From JBFMAI01 sp040755725 (GTDB taxonomy: Bacteria; Planctomycetota; Phycisphaerae; UBA1845; Fen-1342): a stretch of 64,000 bases of DNA. Each line of letters opens with the position of its first letter. The first letter of the stretch is position 1. The position numbers were made by a program, and so were the translations under genes. This document shows positions 33,983-42,742 of this stretch, in pieces. The DNA is taken from contig JBFMAI010000039.1 of NCBI GenBank assembly GCA_040755725.1, positions 1 to 64,000 of the forward strand. The letters run 5' to 3'. Below the pieces are notes generated by a model. The model was not told where the DNA came from. It worked only from the letters and a program-made list of their open reading frames with translations, and ran no database searches.

Positions 33983-36900
33983 CTAGCGCCGGTTCGCCCG
34001 CGAGCGCGGTCGGCGCGTGCCAATGAGCCCGCCAACACCCAGAAGCGTCAGCACGGCGCTCGTGGTCGGGCAAAGCGCCTCCGGCAACGGCCGCTGCCCC
34101 TGGTTGTCAGCCCCGCCGTTGTTGGGCTCGTTCGGCTCGTTCGGCTCACTGGGCTCGTTCGGCTCGTTGGGTTCGTTGGGCTCATTCGGCTCGTCGCCCG
34201 ACCCGGTGCCGGGCTTGTGGTAGTCGCGGTCACAGGCGTCGCCGACGCCGTCCTTGTCCGCGTCACCCTGCCAGGGGTTAGCGACCTTGGAGCAGTTGTC
34301 GCACGCGTCGCCGAAGCCGTCGCCGTCGGTGTCGCGCTGGTTGGCATTGGACAGCCAAATGCAGTTGTCGCATTGGTTGCCGATGCCGTCACCATCCGCG
34401 TCCTGCTGGCCGGGGTTAGCGGCCGCCGGGCAATTGTCGCAGGCATCCCCGCGACCGTCGCCGTCGGCATCTTCCTGGCCCGCATCCGCCGTCGCGGGGC
34501 AGTTATCGCAGGCGTCGATGATCCCGTCGTCATCGGTGTCCGGCTCGCACCGGTCCGGCACGCCGTTGGCGTTGCAGTCGTTCCCGGCCGCCCCGGCCAC
34601 GTCGCACTCGTCCGGCATGCCGTTGCGGTCGCAGTCGATGCTGTACCCGCCGGCGATATCCAGGTCATCCGGCCGACCGTTGCGGTTGCAGTCCGGGTCG
34701 CACGCATCCGGCACGCCGTTGCTGTTGCGATCGAAACTGGCCTGGTGATACTGAACGAGGGCCAGGTCTGCGGCCGACCCCTTCCACCACGCCCCGGGCA
34801 CGGGTGCCGAGCCGTAGCCGAAGGCCCCGCCCGGATTGTGCAAGTAGTGCTCCGAACCGCGCACCGGGTAGGTGTTGGCGCGGCGCCAGTAGACCTGGCC
34901 GTCCACGTGGAACCCGCCGAGTGCCTGCACCGAGATCCAGTAGGTGCCCGCGCCCAGGGGCGCGCCACCGAAGTCCCACGTGACCACGCCGCTGCCATAC
35001 TGGCCGCGCCCGATCGTGGAGTGCAGCACACGCCCGCCGGCCTCGGCGCCGCCGGGGACATCCGCCACCTCAACCTTGAAGTCCACCAGCAGATGCCCGC
35101 CCCACATGGACGGGGTGAAATACGCGCGACCGGTGGTCAGGAACGTGTTCTCGGTGACCGTGAAGTCATCCCACGCCTTGGTGCTGTACTGGTCCATCCC
35201 CACGTCGGCGAAGCTCTGGGCGACCACGGTCCCACTCGTGGCCGCCGACTGTGAAACCAGGGCCAATTGACCAACCAACTCGCACTCGTCCGGCTTGCCG
35301 TTGGCGTTGCAGTCCGAGCTGGAATTGACGGCGATATCGAGGTCATCCGGCCGGCCGTTGCCGTTGCAGTCCGGGTCGCAGGAATCCGGCCGGCCGTTCT
35401 TGTTGACGTCGGGGCTAAACCCGCCGGCGATGTCGCAGGCGTCGGGAATGCCGTTGGCGTTGCAGTCCTGCCCGGCCGAGCGACAGCGCAGCAGCCAGTT
35501 GCCGGGCACCCAGTCGTCCACGCGGAACAGGGCCGAGTTGGCCCCGAGGTTCTCCAGGTTCTTGCCCTCGGCGATCCAGCTCTGGTGCCGCGGATACCCG
35601 TCGTCCAGCATCCCCGGAAACTCGTAGTAGCCGTGCGAGGCGTACGCCCCAACGAAGAACACGTCCCCCGGATTGCCGACCCGCACGGACGGCACCGCCA
35701 CGGACGTGAAGAACGCGACCATCGGGTTGACCGCGGGCACCGGCTTAGCGCTCTTCCACAGCAACTTGGCGTTCCGCGGATCGCCGTCGTTGTCGGGATC
35801 GGACCAGAGCGCCAACGTGGTCGGCGTGCCCTCGGCCCAACCCCAGGCAATCTCCACGGCCACAATCTGCTCGGCCCCCGGTCGTACCCGCATCGCGTTC
35901 AGCCAGATGAACTCGCCGTGGTCGGCCCCAATGAACCACTCGGCGCTGCCGTCATCGAGCCGATACCCGGTGTGCAGATCGCACTCATCGGGCACGCCGT
36001 TGCCGTTGCAGTCCGGGCTGGCCTGGGTGGCTACGTCGCACTCATCGGGCACGAAGTTCTCGTTGCAGTCGTTGGACGTGCCCGCGAAGATGTCGCACAA
36101 GTCCTTGACGCCGTTGGCGTTGCAGTCCGTCGCGCCGCCCGGCTCGCACTCGTCGGGGATCCAGTTGCCGTTGCAGTCCTTGCTGAAACCGCTGGTGATG
36201 TCCTGCTTGTCGGGTTTGCCGTTCTTGTTGCAGTCCGGCGCTCGGTACTTCACGTAGGCCGGCTCGCCTCCAATGTAGGAGCAGTCGTACTCGATCCACA
36301 TGTAGCCGTTCTCGCCCCAGCCGGTGCCCCACGAGTTCCGCATGAGCCACGCCCCCGCGCGGCCCTTGCTGTCGTCCCAACCGACCAGCACGACGGCGTG
36401 ATTGGCCGATTTCGGCTCGCAGGCGTTGTACACGCCGCCCGTGTATGCCTGAAACGCAGTACTAACATACACTAAGGTCGCGACCGGCCCGTGCGTGTAA
36501 ATCGCCTGCTTGATCTGGTTGACCGAGGGCTGGCCGTAGCCCGAGCCCACGAGGTACCACGAATCAGCCAAGTAGGGATGGGCGTACGGGCAATTGCAGT
36601 ACGAGTTGGCCGCCTGGTAGGGGAAGTCCGTCTCTTTCACCCCGCCCCCACCCCCGCACGGGTCGGTCAGTCCCCCGCTCACCAGGTAGTTCAGGGCTTC
36701 GGTGTGCCAGCCGCCGTCACAGCTACCGGCGTCGGTGCAGGTGCTGACCAACCATTGCTCCGATACGTCGACGCTCTGCCCGGTCTCAATACGAATCGCG
36801 CATTCCAGCGCCCCGATGGCCGCGAACGCCCAGCAGCTCCCGCACGACCCTTGGTCTCGCACCGGCGTCACGCCGTTCTGCGCCCGCCAGTCGAACGCGG

Positions 36901-37171
36901 GCGGCAACGCCCCATCCGGTTCACAGGGGTCGGTGCGGGCCCGGCCGCGCCAATCCGGTGGCTCGACCACGCCGCACAACTGCTCGATCGGCCGCGCCGT
37001 CGCGGGGTTGGGGCCGACCGTGAAGGTCCAACCCTCCCGTACGCCGCGCTGCCGCAGGGCCTCGATTTCTGCACTCGTCAACTGCGCGGCCGCGGGTCGC
37101 ACGCCGCAGCACACCAGCACAGCCAAAGCGACCAGACACCAACCGGCGCCCCGTGACGTTGCCGCGGCCAT
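33983..37171 (-). CDS. Secreted papain-family (C1) peptidase with calcium-binding repeats
   Basis: A 1062-residue exported protein. The signal peptide covers about 1-29. A C1A cysteine protease domain (about 88-310) has Gln107 in RDQGSCGSCWAF, catalytic Cys113, His258 in ANHAVVLVGW and Asn279 in MRNSWGTGWGENGY. A long tail of thrombospondin type 3-like loops follows (DCNGNGVPDECD, DCNANGKPDECE, DTDDDGIIDACDNCP, DADGDGRGDACDNC). An EPNEPNEPNEP linker then leads to a C-terminal sorting-like segment (LCPTTSAVLTLLGVGGLIG, then basic). No inhibitory I29 propeptide is obvious. Probably surface-anchored proteolysis in a calcium-rich setting. Its own promoter lies at 37276-37304. Confidence 0.9.
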   Translation of the reverse strand: MAAATSRGAGWCLVALAVLVCCGVRPAAAQLTSAEIEALRQRGVREGWTFTVGPNPATARPIEQLCGVVEPPDWRGRARTDPCEPDGALPPAFDWRAQNGVTPVRDQGSCGSCWAFAAIGALECAIRIETGQSVDVSEQWLVSTCTDAGSCDGGWHTEALNYLVSGGLTDPCGGGGGVKETDFPYQAANSYCNCPYAHPYLADSWYLVGSGYGQPSVNQIKQAIYTHGPVATLVYVSTAFQAYTGGVYNACEPKSANHAVVLVGWDDSKGRAGAWLMRNSWGTGWGENGYMWIEYDCSYIGGEPAYVKYRAPDCNKNGKPDKQDITSGFSKDCNGNWIPDECEPGGATDCNANGVKDLCDIFAGTSNDCNENFVPDECDVATQASPDCNGNGVPDECDLHTGYRLDDGSAEWFIGADHGEFIWLNAMRVRPGAEQIVAVEIAWGWAEGTPTTLALWSDPDNDGDPRNAKLLWKSAKPVPAVNPMVAFFTSVAVPSVRVGNPGDVFFVGAYASHGYYEFPGMLDDGYPRHQSWIAEGKNLENLGANSALFRVDDWVPGNWLLRCRSAGQDCNANGIPDACDIAGGFSPDVNKNGRPDSCDPDCNGNGRPDDLDIAVNSSSDCNANGKPDECELVGQLALVSQSAATSGTVVAQSFADVGMDQYSTKAWDDFTVTENTFLTTGRAYFTPSMWGGHLLVDFKVEVADVPGGAEAGGRVLHSTIGRGQYGSGVVTWDFGGAPLGAGTYWISVQALGGFHVDGQVYWRRANTYPVRGSEHYLHNPGGAFGYGSAPVPGAWWKGSAADLALVQYHQASFDRNSNGVPDACDPDCNRNGRPDDLDIAGGYSIDCDRNGMPDECDVAGAAGNDCNANGVPDRCEPDTDDDGIIDACDNCPATADAGQEDADGDGRGDACDNCPAAANPGQQDADGDGIGNQCDNCIWLSNANQRDTDGDGFGDACDNCSKVANPWQGDADKDGVGDACDRDYHKPGTGSGDEPNEPNEPNEPNEPSEPNEPNEPNNGGADNQGQRPLPEALCPTTSAVLTLLGVGGLIGTRRPRSRANRR

Positions 37172-37275
37172 GCAATACCTCCCCTTCTCCGTAAGCGGGT
37201 TCCAGGAATCCGCCGGCGTGCCCCGGCCACCGTGGCCCGCCCAGGCTCGCCAAGCGGCGATCCAATCCTACCGCC

Positions 37276-37304
37276 ACTCTACCGCCCGCCGCGGCGCAAC
37301 TCAA
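37276..37304 (-). promoter_or_regulatory. Promoter of the papain-like peptidase gene
   Basis: On the minus strand TTGAGT (37304-37299), 17-nt spacer, TAGAGT (37281-37276), about 100 nt before the start codon. Confidence 0.5.
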
Positions 37305-37416
37305 GCTTTGTGCGGATTCACCACGATGCGCTGTCGTAGGTCGGACCCGCCCCGTCAGGTTGGCCGAGCCGCGACCGCCCCGGGGGCCCGCCTGCGGGCG
37401 CCGCCCCACCGCGAGT

Positions 37417-39117
37417 TCAGTATTCCAGCCGCTCGAAGTGCCGGGCGCCAATGAGCAGACTGACGGCCGCCACCGCCACCCCCAGTCCCAACAGCGCCGG
37501 GACCAGCCAGAACGGCACACGCGCGTCCTCGACGGCAATTAGCCCACCGAGTCGTATGAGGCCCGCCAAGGCCAACCCCGCCATTTCCAGCCCGACGAAC
37601 AACATGCTCGCGACCAGGTTCAGCGTGCCCCCGAAGCCCGAGGCGATCCGAGCCGGGTTGCGCTGGCCCAGCACGGGGAAGCGGGCGCCCAGCCCCACGG
37701 CCAGGCCCGACAGACCGATGCAGACGGCCAGGCACACCCCCAGTTGGAGCTGCGCCCAGTCGGTCGGCAGCTCCAGGGCCCGCACCGCCAAGCCCATGAC
37801 GACCATCGCTGATAGCGCCGTGATCGTCACGGAGAACGCGAACTTGATCAGGAGGACGTAACCGCGCCGCAGCGGCAGCAGGCCAAGCAGCCAGAGCTGT
37901 TGCCCCTCCAGCGATAAGAGCGGGAAAATGAAGCGACTGGTGAACGTGGCCAGAATGAGGCTCACGGTCGTCAGATTCAGAAATGCGATAACCGCCCGCA
38001 TCCCCGGCGAGTCGATGTCCAGCGGCAGTCGCTTCAGGTTGACCGCGTAGATCACCAGTAGCCCGAGCATGATGGCCATTTGCGTCCACTGCATCGGGTC
38101 CCGCGCGAAACTCCGCACGTCCTTGAGCATGAGCACGCGCCAGCCGGGAGGCAGGTAAGGGAACAGAATCGCACACAAGCCGCGGGTGAACCAGCCCCCA
38201 CGAATCCGGCCCTCCGCGCGGCCCTGTTGGGCCCGACTGAACGCGGTGGACCACGTGGCACCCAGCAGGTTCACCGTCGCCCAGGCCAGGAACACGCCGT
38301 TGGCCAGCACCGCGGCGAGGTACAACACGCTCACGTCCGCTCGACGTTCGATGGCCGCGAACACCCCCTTGGCCGTCCAGGTGCTGGGCAGCCACGGCTG
38401 CTGGGCCACGCTCAGGCGACGGTAGAAGGTCGGGAGCCAGTCTTCGGTGAGGTTGGCCCCGCGCACCAGGCTCCAGGCCCACGCCCCCGCCACGCCCGAC
38501 AACACGATGCCGGCCCACAGCGCGATGACCAGGGGGCGGCGTGGCGCCCACATCGCCACCGCCCAGGCGACCAGTACGCCCAGCGTCGCGGGAATCAGCA
38601 CGAAACCGAGGAAATGCCCGGCGAAGAGCGGGTAATAGTACCATTCGACGTCCGTGCTCCCCGCGACCGCCAGCATCAGCGGCACCCCCAGCAGCAGGAA
38701 CGACCAACTCGACAGCACCATGCCCTCGAGCCACTTCAGGCACACCACCTGCCGCGGGGCCACGGGCAGGCTCAGCAGGTGCGCGGCCTCGTCGCGCCCG
38801 AAGAGGGTTCCAAAGGCCAGGATCGCGTTGGAAAACGCGAGCATGACTGCCAGCACCAGGAAAAAGTGCACGAACACCTGCTGCTTGGCGACCAGCGCCA
38901 CGAGCTCATACCGCCCCACCTGGCGCAGAATCTGCGTCAACAACCAGTCCAACCCCGCCCAGATCACCAGCAACAGCACCAGCACGATGAACGCCCGCAC
39001 GGGCGCCTGCCGCAACTGCTGGTCCAGCGCGTTGCGGAGCTGCACGGCCCGATAGCGCACCAGGACGCCGAACGGGAACCGCGGCGGCCGCGAACTGGCA
39101 GTCGGGCTGGCCTCCAT
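37417..39117 (-). CDS. ABC transporter permease (exporter type)
   Basis: A 566-residue polytopic membrane protein resembling the putative ABC exporter permeases of the planctomycete type. About a dozen hydrophobic segments occur (FIVLVLLLVIWAGLDWLL, FFLVLAVMLAFSNAILAFG, LIPATLGVLVAWAVAM and others), with conserved RDEAAHLLSLPVAPRQVVCLKWLEGM and LMLKDVRSFARDPMQWTQ cytoplasmic loops. The start at 39117 avoids the non-conserved N-terminal run to 39165. No ATP-binding subunit lies in the window, so the partner must be elsewhere. Divergent from the isc operon. The substrate is unknown. Confidence 0.76.
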   Translation of the reverse strand: MEASPTASSRPPRFPFGVLVRYRAVQLRNALDQQLRQAPVRAFIVLVLLLVIWAGLDWLLTQILRQVGRYELVALVAKQQVFVHFFLVLAVMLAFSNAILAFGTLFGRDEAAHLLSLPVAPRQVVCLKWLEGMVLSSWSFLLLGVPLMLAVAGSTDVEWYYYPLFAGHFLGFVLIPATLGVLVAWAVAMWAPRRPLVIALWAGIVLSGVAGAWAWSLVRGANLTEDWLPTFYRRLSVAQQPWLPSTWTAKGVFAAIERRADVSVLYLAAVLANGVFLAWATVNLLGATWSTAFSRAQQGRAEGRIRGGWFTRGLCAILFPYLPPGWRVLMLKDVRSFARDPMQWTQMAIMLGLLVIYAVNLKRLPLDIDSPGMRAVIAFLNLTTVSLILATFTSRFIFPLLSLEGQQLWLLGLLPLRRGYVLLIKFAFSVTITALSAMVVMGLAVRALELPTDWAQLQLGVCLAVCIGLSGLAVGLGARFPVLGQRNPARIASGFGGTLNLVASMLFVGLEMAGLALAGLIRLGGLIAVEDARVPFWLVPALLGLGVAVAAVSLLIGARHFERLEY

Positions 39118-39262
39118 GCCGGAAGTGTAAGCCCCCCCAGCATCGGAATGTAGCTCGCCCCCCACGCAGGCCGCCGGCTCCCCCGGTCCGCACCCGCGTC
39201 CTGGCCAAGCCCGGGGTTCGGCTCGGCCGCGCGACAGTTTATCGCTCCACCCCGGGCGGGAT

Positions 39263-39291
39263 TTGAAAGTGTACCTGGCCGATGCTATATT
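39263..39291 (+). promoter_or_regulatory. Near-consensus promoter of the isc operon
   Basis: TTGAAA (39263-39268), a 17-nt spacer, TATATT (39286-39291). It is the closest match to a sigma-70 consensus seen in this window. The predicted start is near 39298, 19 nt before the iscR ATG. Confidence 0.8.
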
Positions 39292-39297
39292 CAGGTA
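39272..39297. promoter_or_regulatory. Palindromic operator candidate of the isc promoter
   Basis: TACCTG (39272-39277) and CAGGTA (39292-39297) are perfect complements separated by 14 nt. They overlap the spacer, the -10 box and the transcription start. The half-sites match the outer part of the E. coli IscR type 1 site (TACCTG...CAGGTA), but the spacing there is 11 nt. Confidence 0.65.
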
Positions 39298-39316
39298 ACC
39301 GGTGCGAGGAGTCGCT

Positions 39317-39772
39317 ATGCTGACCCTGACGCGGAAAACCGAGTACGCCCTGATCGCCGTGTGTCATTTGGCCCGGGTAGGCCGCCAGGTCGTCAGCGCG
39401 CGCGACATCGCCGAGGAGCATTCCGTGCCGCTGCCGCTGCTGATGAACGTGCTCAAGCGGCTGAATCGCATGGGGCTGGTCAACTCCGTGCGCGGAGCCC
39501 GCGGGGGCTATGTGCTGGCTGTTCCGGCGCAGGAGATCACGCTGGCGGGGCTGATCGGCGCGGTCGAAGGCCCGGTCCACCTCACGCGCTGCACCAACCC
39601 GAGCAAGACGCGGCGGACATGTAACCTGACGTCCACCTGCCCGGTGCGGGGGGCCCTCGTGAAAGTGCACCATCGCCTGAACTCGTTCCTGTCCGACGTG
39701 ACGATTGCCGACCTCGCGTTTGACGAGCGGCACCCGGCCCCGGGAGAGATCGTGAAGGTGATCGCCAAATGA
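39317..39772 (+). CDS. iscR: Rrf2-family regulator of the isc operon
   Basis: A 151-residue winged-helix Rrf2 protein: YALIAVCHLARVGRQVVSARDIAEEHSVPLPLLMNVLKRL holds the recognition helix and RGARGGYVLA the wing. The three cysteines Cys92, Cys102 and Cys108 (CTNPSKTRRTC, then CPV) correspond to the 2Fe-2S ligands of IscR, though with one longer interval than E. coli (C92, C98, C104). The ATG has AGGAG before it. It is first in the isc operon and overlaps iscS by ATGA. It probably senses Fe-S status and represses its own promoter through the palindrome at 39272-39297. Confidence 0.9.
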   Translation: MLTLTRKTEYALIAVCHLARVGRQVVSARDIAEEHSVPLPLLMNVLKRLNRMGLVNSVRGARGGYVLAVPAQEITLAGLIGAVEGPVHLTRCTNPSKTRRTCNLTSTCPVRGALVKVHHRLNSFLSDVTIADLAFDERHPAPGEIVKVIAK

Positions 39773-40977
39773 ACGTCTATCTCGACAACAACGCCACGAC
39801 CCCCGTTGATCCGCAGGTCCTGGAGGCCATGCTGCCGTACTTCAAGGAGAAGTTCGGCAACGCGGCCTCCCGCAGCCATCAGTACGGATGGGAAGCGGAG
39901 CAGGCGGTGGAGACGGCCCGGCAGCAGATCGCCGCGCTGATCGGCGCCGACCCGAAGGAAATCCTGTTCACCAGCGGCGCCACCGAGGGCAACAACCTGG
40001 TCCTCAAGGGCGTGGCGGCGATGTACGCCGACCAGGGGCGGCACATCGTCACCCAGTCCACCGAACACAAGGCCGTCATCGACCCGTGCAAGTACCTGGA
40101 GCAGCACGGCTACCGCGTGACGTTCCTGACCCCCGACCGCTACGGACGCATCGACCCGCAGCAGGTCGCCGACGCGCTGAAGGACGACACGGTCCTCGTG
40201 TCGATCATGCACGGCAACAACGAGATCGGCACGCTCCAGCCCCTCGCGGAGATCGGCAAGCTGTGCAAGGCCCGCGGCGTGCTCTTTCACACCGATGCCT
40301 GCCAGACCTTCGGCAAGGTGCCGATCGACGTGCAGGCGATGGGCATCGACCTGCTGACGCTCAGCGGGCACAAAATCTACGGCCCCAAGGGCGTCGGCGC
40401 CGTGTACGTCCGCCGTCAACGGCCGCGTGTGCGCTGCGAGCCGATCCTCCACGGCGGCGGGCACGAGCGCGGCATGCGCTCCGGGACGCTCAACGTCCCC
40501 GGCATCGTCGGGCTCGGCAAGGCCGCCGAGCTGTGCGGGCAGCACATGACCGCCGAAGCCGCCCGGCTGACCGCCCTGCGCGATCGGCTCAAGGACGGCA
40601 TCCTCAGCCAGCTCGACGAGGTGGAGCTGAACGGCCACCCGACCGAGCGGACGCCGACGAACCTGAACCTGTCGTTCAAGTACGTCGAGGGCGAGAGCCT
40701 GATGATGGGGATGCGTGAGATCGCAGTGTCCAGCGGCTCGGCTTGCACCAGCGCGTCGCTGGAGCCGAGCTACGTGCTGCGGGCCATCGGCGTGGGCGAC
40801 GAATTGGCGCACAGCAGCATTCGCTTCTCCCTCGGCCGCTTCAACACCGAGGCCGAGATCGACTACACGATCGAACGGGTGGTGAAGGCCGTCCGGAAGC
40901 TGCGGGCAATGAGCCCGCTCTACGAGATGGCCAGCCAAGGCAAAGACCCCGGCAGCGTCCAGTGGGCGCACCGGTGA
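39769..40977 (+). CDS. iscS: Cysteine desulfurase IscS
   Basis: A 402-residue PLP-dependent enzyme that takes sulfur from cysteine and passes it to IscU. Key residues are present: PLP lysine 202 (LSGHKIYGPKG), His100 (STEHKAV), the MHGNNEIGT block and the catalytic Cys326 in SSGSACTSASLEPSY with the IscS-type long mobile loop. Length equals E. coli IscS. The start overlaps the iscR stop (ATGA). Second gene of the operon. Assignment to the IscS rather than the SufS or NifS class rests on the neighbours as well as the loop. Confidence 0.95.
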   Translation: MNVYLDNNATTPVDPQVLEAMLPYFKEKFGNAASRSHQYGWEAEQAVETARQQIAALIGADPKEILFTSGATEGNNLVLKGVAAMYADQGRHIVTQSTEHKAVIDPCKYLEQHGYRVTFLTPDRYGRIDPQQVADALKDDTVLVSIMHGNNEIGTLQPLAEIGKLCKARGVLFHTDACQTFGKVPIDVQAMGIDLLTLSGHKIYGPKGVGAVYVRRQRPRVRCEPILHGGGHERGMRSGTLNVPGIVGLGKAAELCGQHMTAEAARLTALRDRLKDGILSQLDEVELNGHPTERTPTNLNLSFKYVEGESLMMGMREIAVSSGSACTSASLEPSYVLRAIGVGDELAHSSIRFSLGRFNTEAEIDYTIERVVKAVRKLRAMSPLYEMASQGKDPGSVQWAHR

Positions 40978-41026
40978 GATCGACCGCCGGCCGCTTCGGA
41001 CACGGCGGCGGCAAGGAGTGCTTGGA

Positions 41027-41452
41027 ATGCCGTACGGTGACAAGATTCTCGATCACTACGAAAACCCCCGCAACGTAGGCTCGCTCGATGCCCAGGCGGA
41101 AAATGTCGGCACGGGCATCGTCGGCGCGCCGGAGTGCGGCGACGTGATGAAACTCCAGATCCTGGTGGACGAAAACGACCAGATCGTGGACGCCAAGTTC
41201 AAGACCTTCGGCTGCGGGTCGGCCATCGCCTCTAGCTCACTGGCCACCGAGTGGATCAAGGGCCGGCGGGTGGATGAGGCCCTCGACATCAAGAACACCG
41301 ACATCGTGCGGGAGCTGGCGCTGCCGCCCGTGAAGATACACTGTAGTGTGCTGGCGGAGGACGCGATCCGGGCAGCGGTCGCCGACCTGAAGGCCAAGCA
41401 GGCCGCCCGCAAACAGGCGCCGGCCGCTGTCGGGTCCGAGCCGCGACCGTAA
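41027..41452 (+). CDS. iscU: Fe-S scaffold protein IscU
   Basis: A 141-residue scaffold on which clusters are built. The three cluster cysteines sit at 37 (GAPECGDVM), 63 (FGCGSAIASSSLATEWIKG) and 106 (KIHCSVLAEDAI), the same positions as in E. coli, and Asp39 is present. The chaperone recognition motif LPPVK is intact at 99-103, so this is the client of HscA/HscB. AAGGAG at 41013-41018 supports the ATG at 41027. The last residues (GSEPRP and stop) are encoded by family-4 repeat DNA, giving a tail about 13 residues longer than usual. Confidence 0.96.
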   Translation: MPYGDKILDHYENPRNVGSLDAQAENVGTGIVGAPECGDVMKLQILVDENDQIVDAKFKTFGCGSAIASSSLATEWIKGRRVDEALDIKNTDIVRELALPPVKIHCSVLAEDAIRAAVADLKAKQAARKQAPAAVGSEPRP

Positions 41453-41462
41453 GGGAGCGGTT
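41440..41462 (+). repeat. Dispersed repeat family 4, copy 2, covering the iscU stop codon
   Basis: GAGCCGCGACCGTAAGGGAG followed by CGG. The TAA inside the repeat is the iscU stop codon. Matches CGCGACCGTCGGGGAGCGG at 44867-44885 and GCCGCGACCGTCGGGG at 9590-9605. Confidence 0.7.
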
Positions 41463-41630
41463 GGACGAGCCCTGAGCGGCAGCGAGGGGCCAGCGGAGCG
41501 CAGGACGGCCTCCGCCAACCCGTGGCCGGCGCTCCGGGCCCGTGCGGCCGGGGTGCCCTACCGAGCCGGTTTCCGCGCCGGCACGTTGAGCGGACCGCAC
41601 TGGACTTGAATGAACCGGAGACGCCTCGAT

Positions 41631-42059
41631 ATGAGCACCACGCCGAACACGAAAGCCGACGCCGCCCCGACGCTCGCCGCCCGGCAGCGTGCCCAGATCC
41701 CCGCCGAGGGCCAGGGTGTTCAGCTCACCGAGCTGGCGGCCAAGAACGTGCGCCAATACATGGCCAAGACGGACAGCCCCGACACGCAGTACCTCTACCT
41801 GGGCGTCAAGGGCGGCGGGTGCAGCGGGCTGACGTATGTGCTGGACCTGCGCGACGAGCGGCATGCCCCCGTCGCGGAGACCGACGAGGTCTTCCTCTCG
41901 CATGACATCGTGATCGTGTGCGACCTGAAGAGCTACATGGTCGGCAACCTCTCCGGCACGACCATCGACTTTGAGGACGGCCTGATGGGCAAGGGGTTCA
42001 CCTTCAAGAACCCCAACGCCAAGCACTCCTGCGGGTGCGGTTCGAGCTACTCCGCCTAG
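41631..42059 (+). CDS. iscA: A-type Fe-S carrier IscA
   Basis: A 142-residue HesB/IscA protein. The ligand cysteines are in GGGCSGLTYVLDL and the C-terminal CGCGSSYS. The body VQLTELAAKNVRQYMAKTD, GTTIDFEDGLMGKGFTFKNPNAKH follows the family exactly. An N-terminal extension of about 35 residues (Thr/Ala/Pro-rich) is unusual; an alternative start is 41610. It probably hands clusters from IscU to targets. It follows iscU by 178 nt, a longer gap than elsewhere in the operon, filled with repeat-like DNA. Contrast the cysteine-free relative at 19575. Confidence 0.93.
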   Translation: MSTTPNTKADAAPTLAARQRAQIPAEGQGVQLTELAAKNVRQYMAKTDSPDTQYLYLGVKGGGCSGLTYVLDLRDERHAPVAETDEVFLSHDIVIVCDLKSYMVGNLSGTTIDFEDGLMGKGFTFKNPNAKHSCGCGSSYSA

Positions 42060-42121
42060 CGGCGCGCGGCCGGGCGTTTCGGCTTGCGGGCCGCCGTCAG
42101 CGCGGTCAACCTATAAGGGAC

Positions 42122-42736
42122 ATGGCCACTTCAACGCGCGATAGCGGGCCGCCGACCATCCCGGCCAAGTGCCGGAGTTGCCAGCACCTCATGCCCTCGC
42201 CGCTGTTCTGCGACCACTGCCACAGTCTGTATCCCGCCGACGGCCTGGACCATTTCGCCCTGCTGGGTCTGACGCCGCAGTACGACCTCGATCCGGCGGA
42301 GCTGCGGCAGCGCTATCTCCAAGTGTCGCGCGGCGTGCATCCCGATTATCACGGGACGGGGGCGCAGTCCGCGACCAGTCTGCAAGTCAGCGCGCAGCTC
42401 AATGAGGCGCATCGCGTGCTCAGCGACCCGGTGCTACGTGCGGAGTACCTGCTCGAACTGACCGGCGGGCCGCCGGCGACCGCCGACAAGACCGTGGAAC
42501 GCGAAGTGCTCTGCGTGGCGTTCGCGTTGCGCGAGGAAATCGCGGAAGCGAAGGCGGGCGGCGACAGCGCGGCGCTGGAGGCGTGTCGCGCGCGGGTCCA
42601 GCGGATGTACGACGAGACGCGGGCCCGCATCGCGCAGCTCGCCCGGCAGCTTCCCGGCGACGCCGACGTGCGACAGCGTCTGCGCGCGGCGCTGAACTCG
42701 ATCAAGTACACGCGGAAACTCCAGAGCGAGCTGTAG
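42122..42736 (+). CDS. hscB: J-domain co-chaperone HscB
   Basis: A 204-residue J-protein that delivers IscU to HscA. The J-domain (about 42-110) has the essential HPD triad in RGVHPDYHG, then LNEAHRVLSDPVLRAEYLLEL as in HscB. The C-terminal three-helix client domain follows (VLCVAFALREEIAEA). An added N-terminal zinc-finger-like segment (CRSCQHLMPSPLFCDHC, about 17-33) resembles eukaryotic and some bacterial HscB/Jac1 relatives. Six nucleotides separate it from hscA. The ATG at 42122 precedes the first cysteine motif. Confidence 0.93.
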   Translation: MATSTRDSGPPTIPAKCRSCQHLMPSPLFCDHCHSLYPADGLDHFALLGLTPQYDLDPAELRQRYLQVSRGVHPDYHGTGAQSATSLQVSAQLNEAHRVLSDPVLRAEYLLELTGGPPATADKTVEREVLCVAFALREEIAEAKAGGDSAALEACRARVQRMYDETRARIAQLARQLPGDADVRQRLRAALNSIKYTRKLQSEL

Positions 42737-42742
42737 GCCCGG

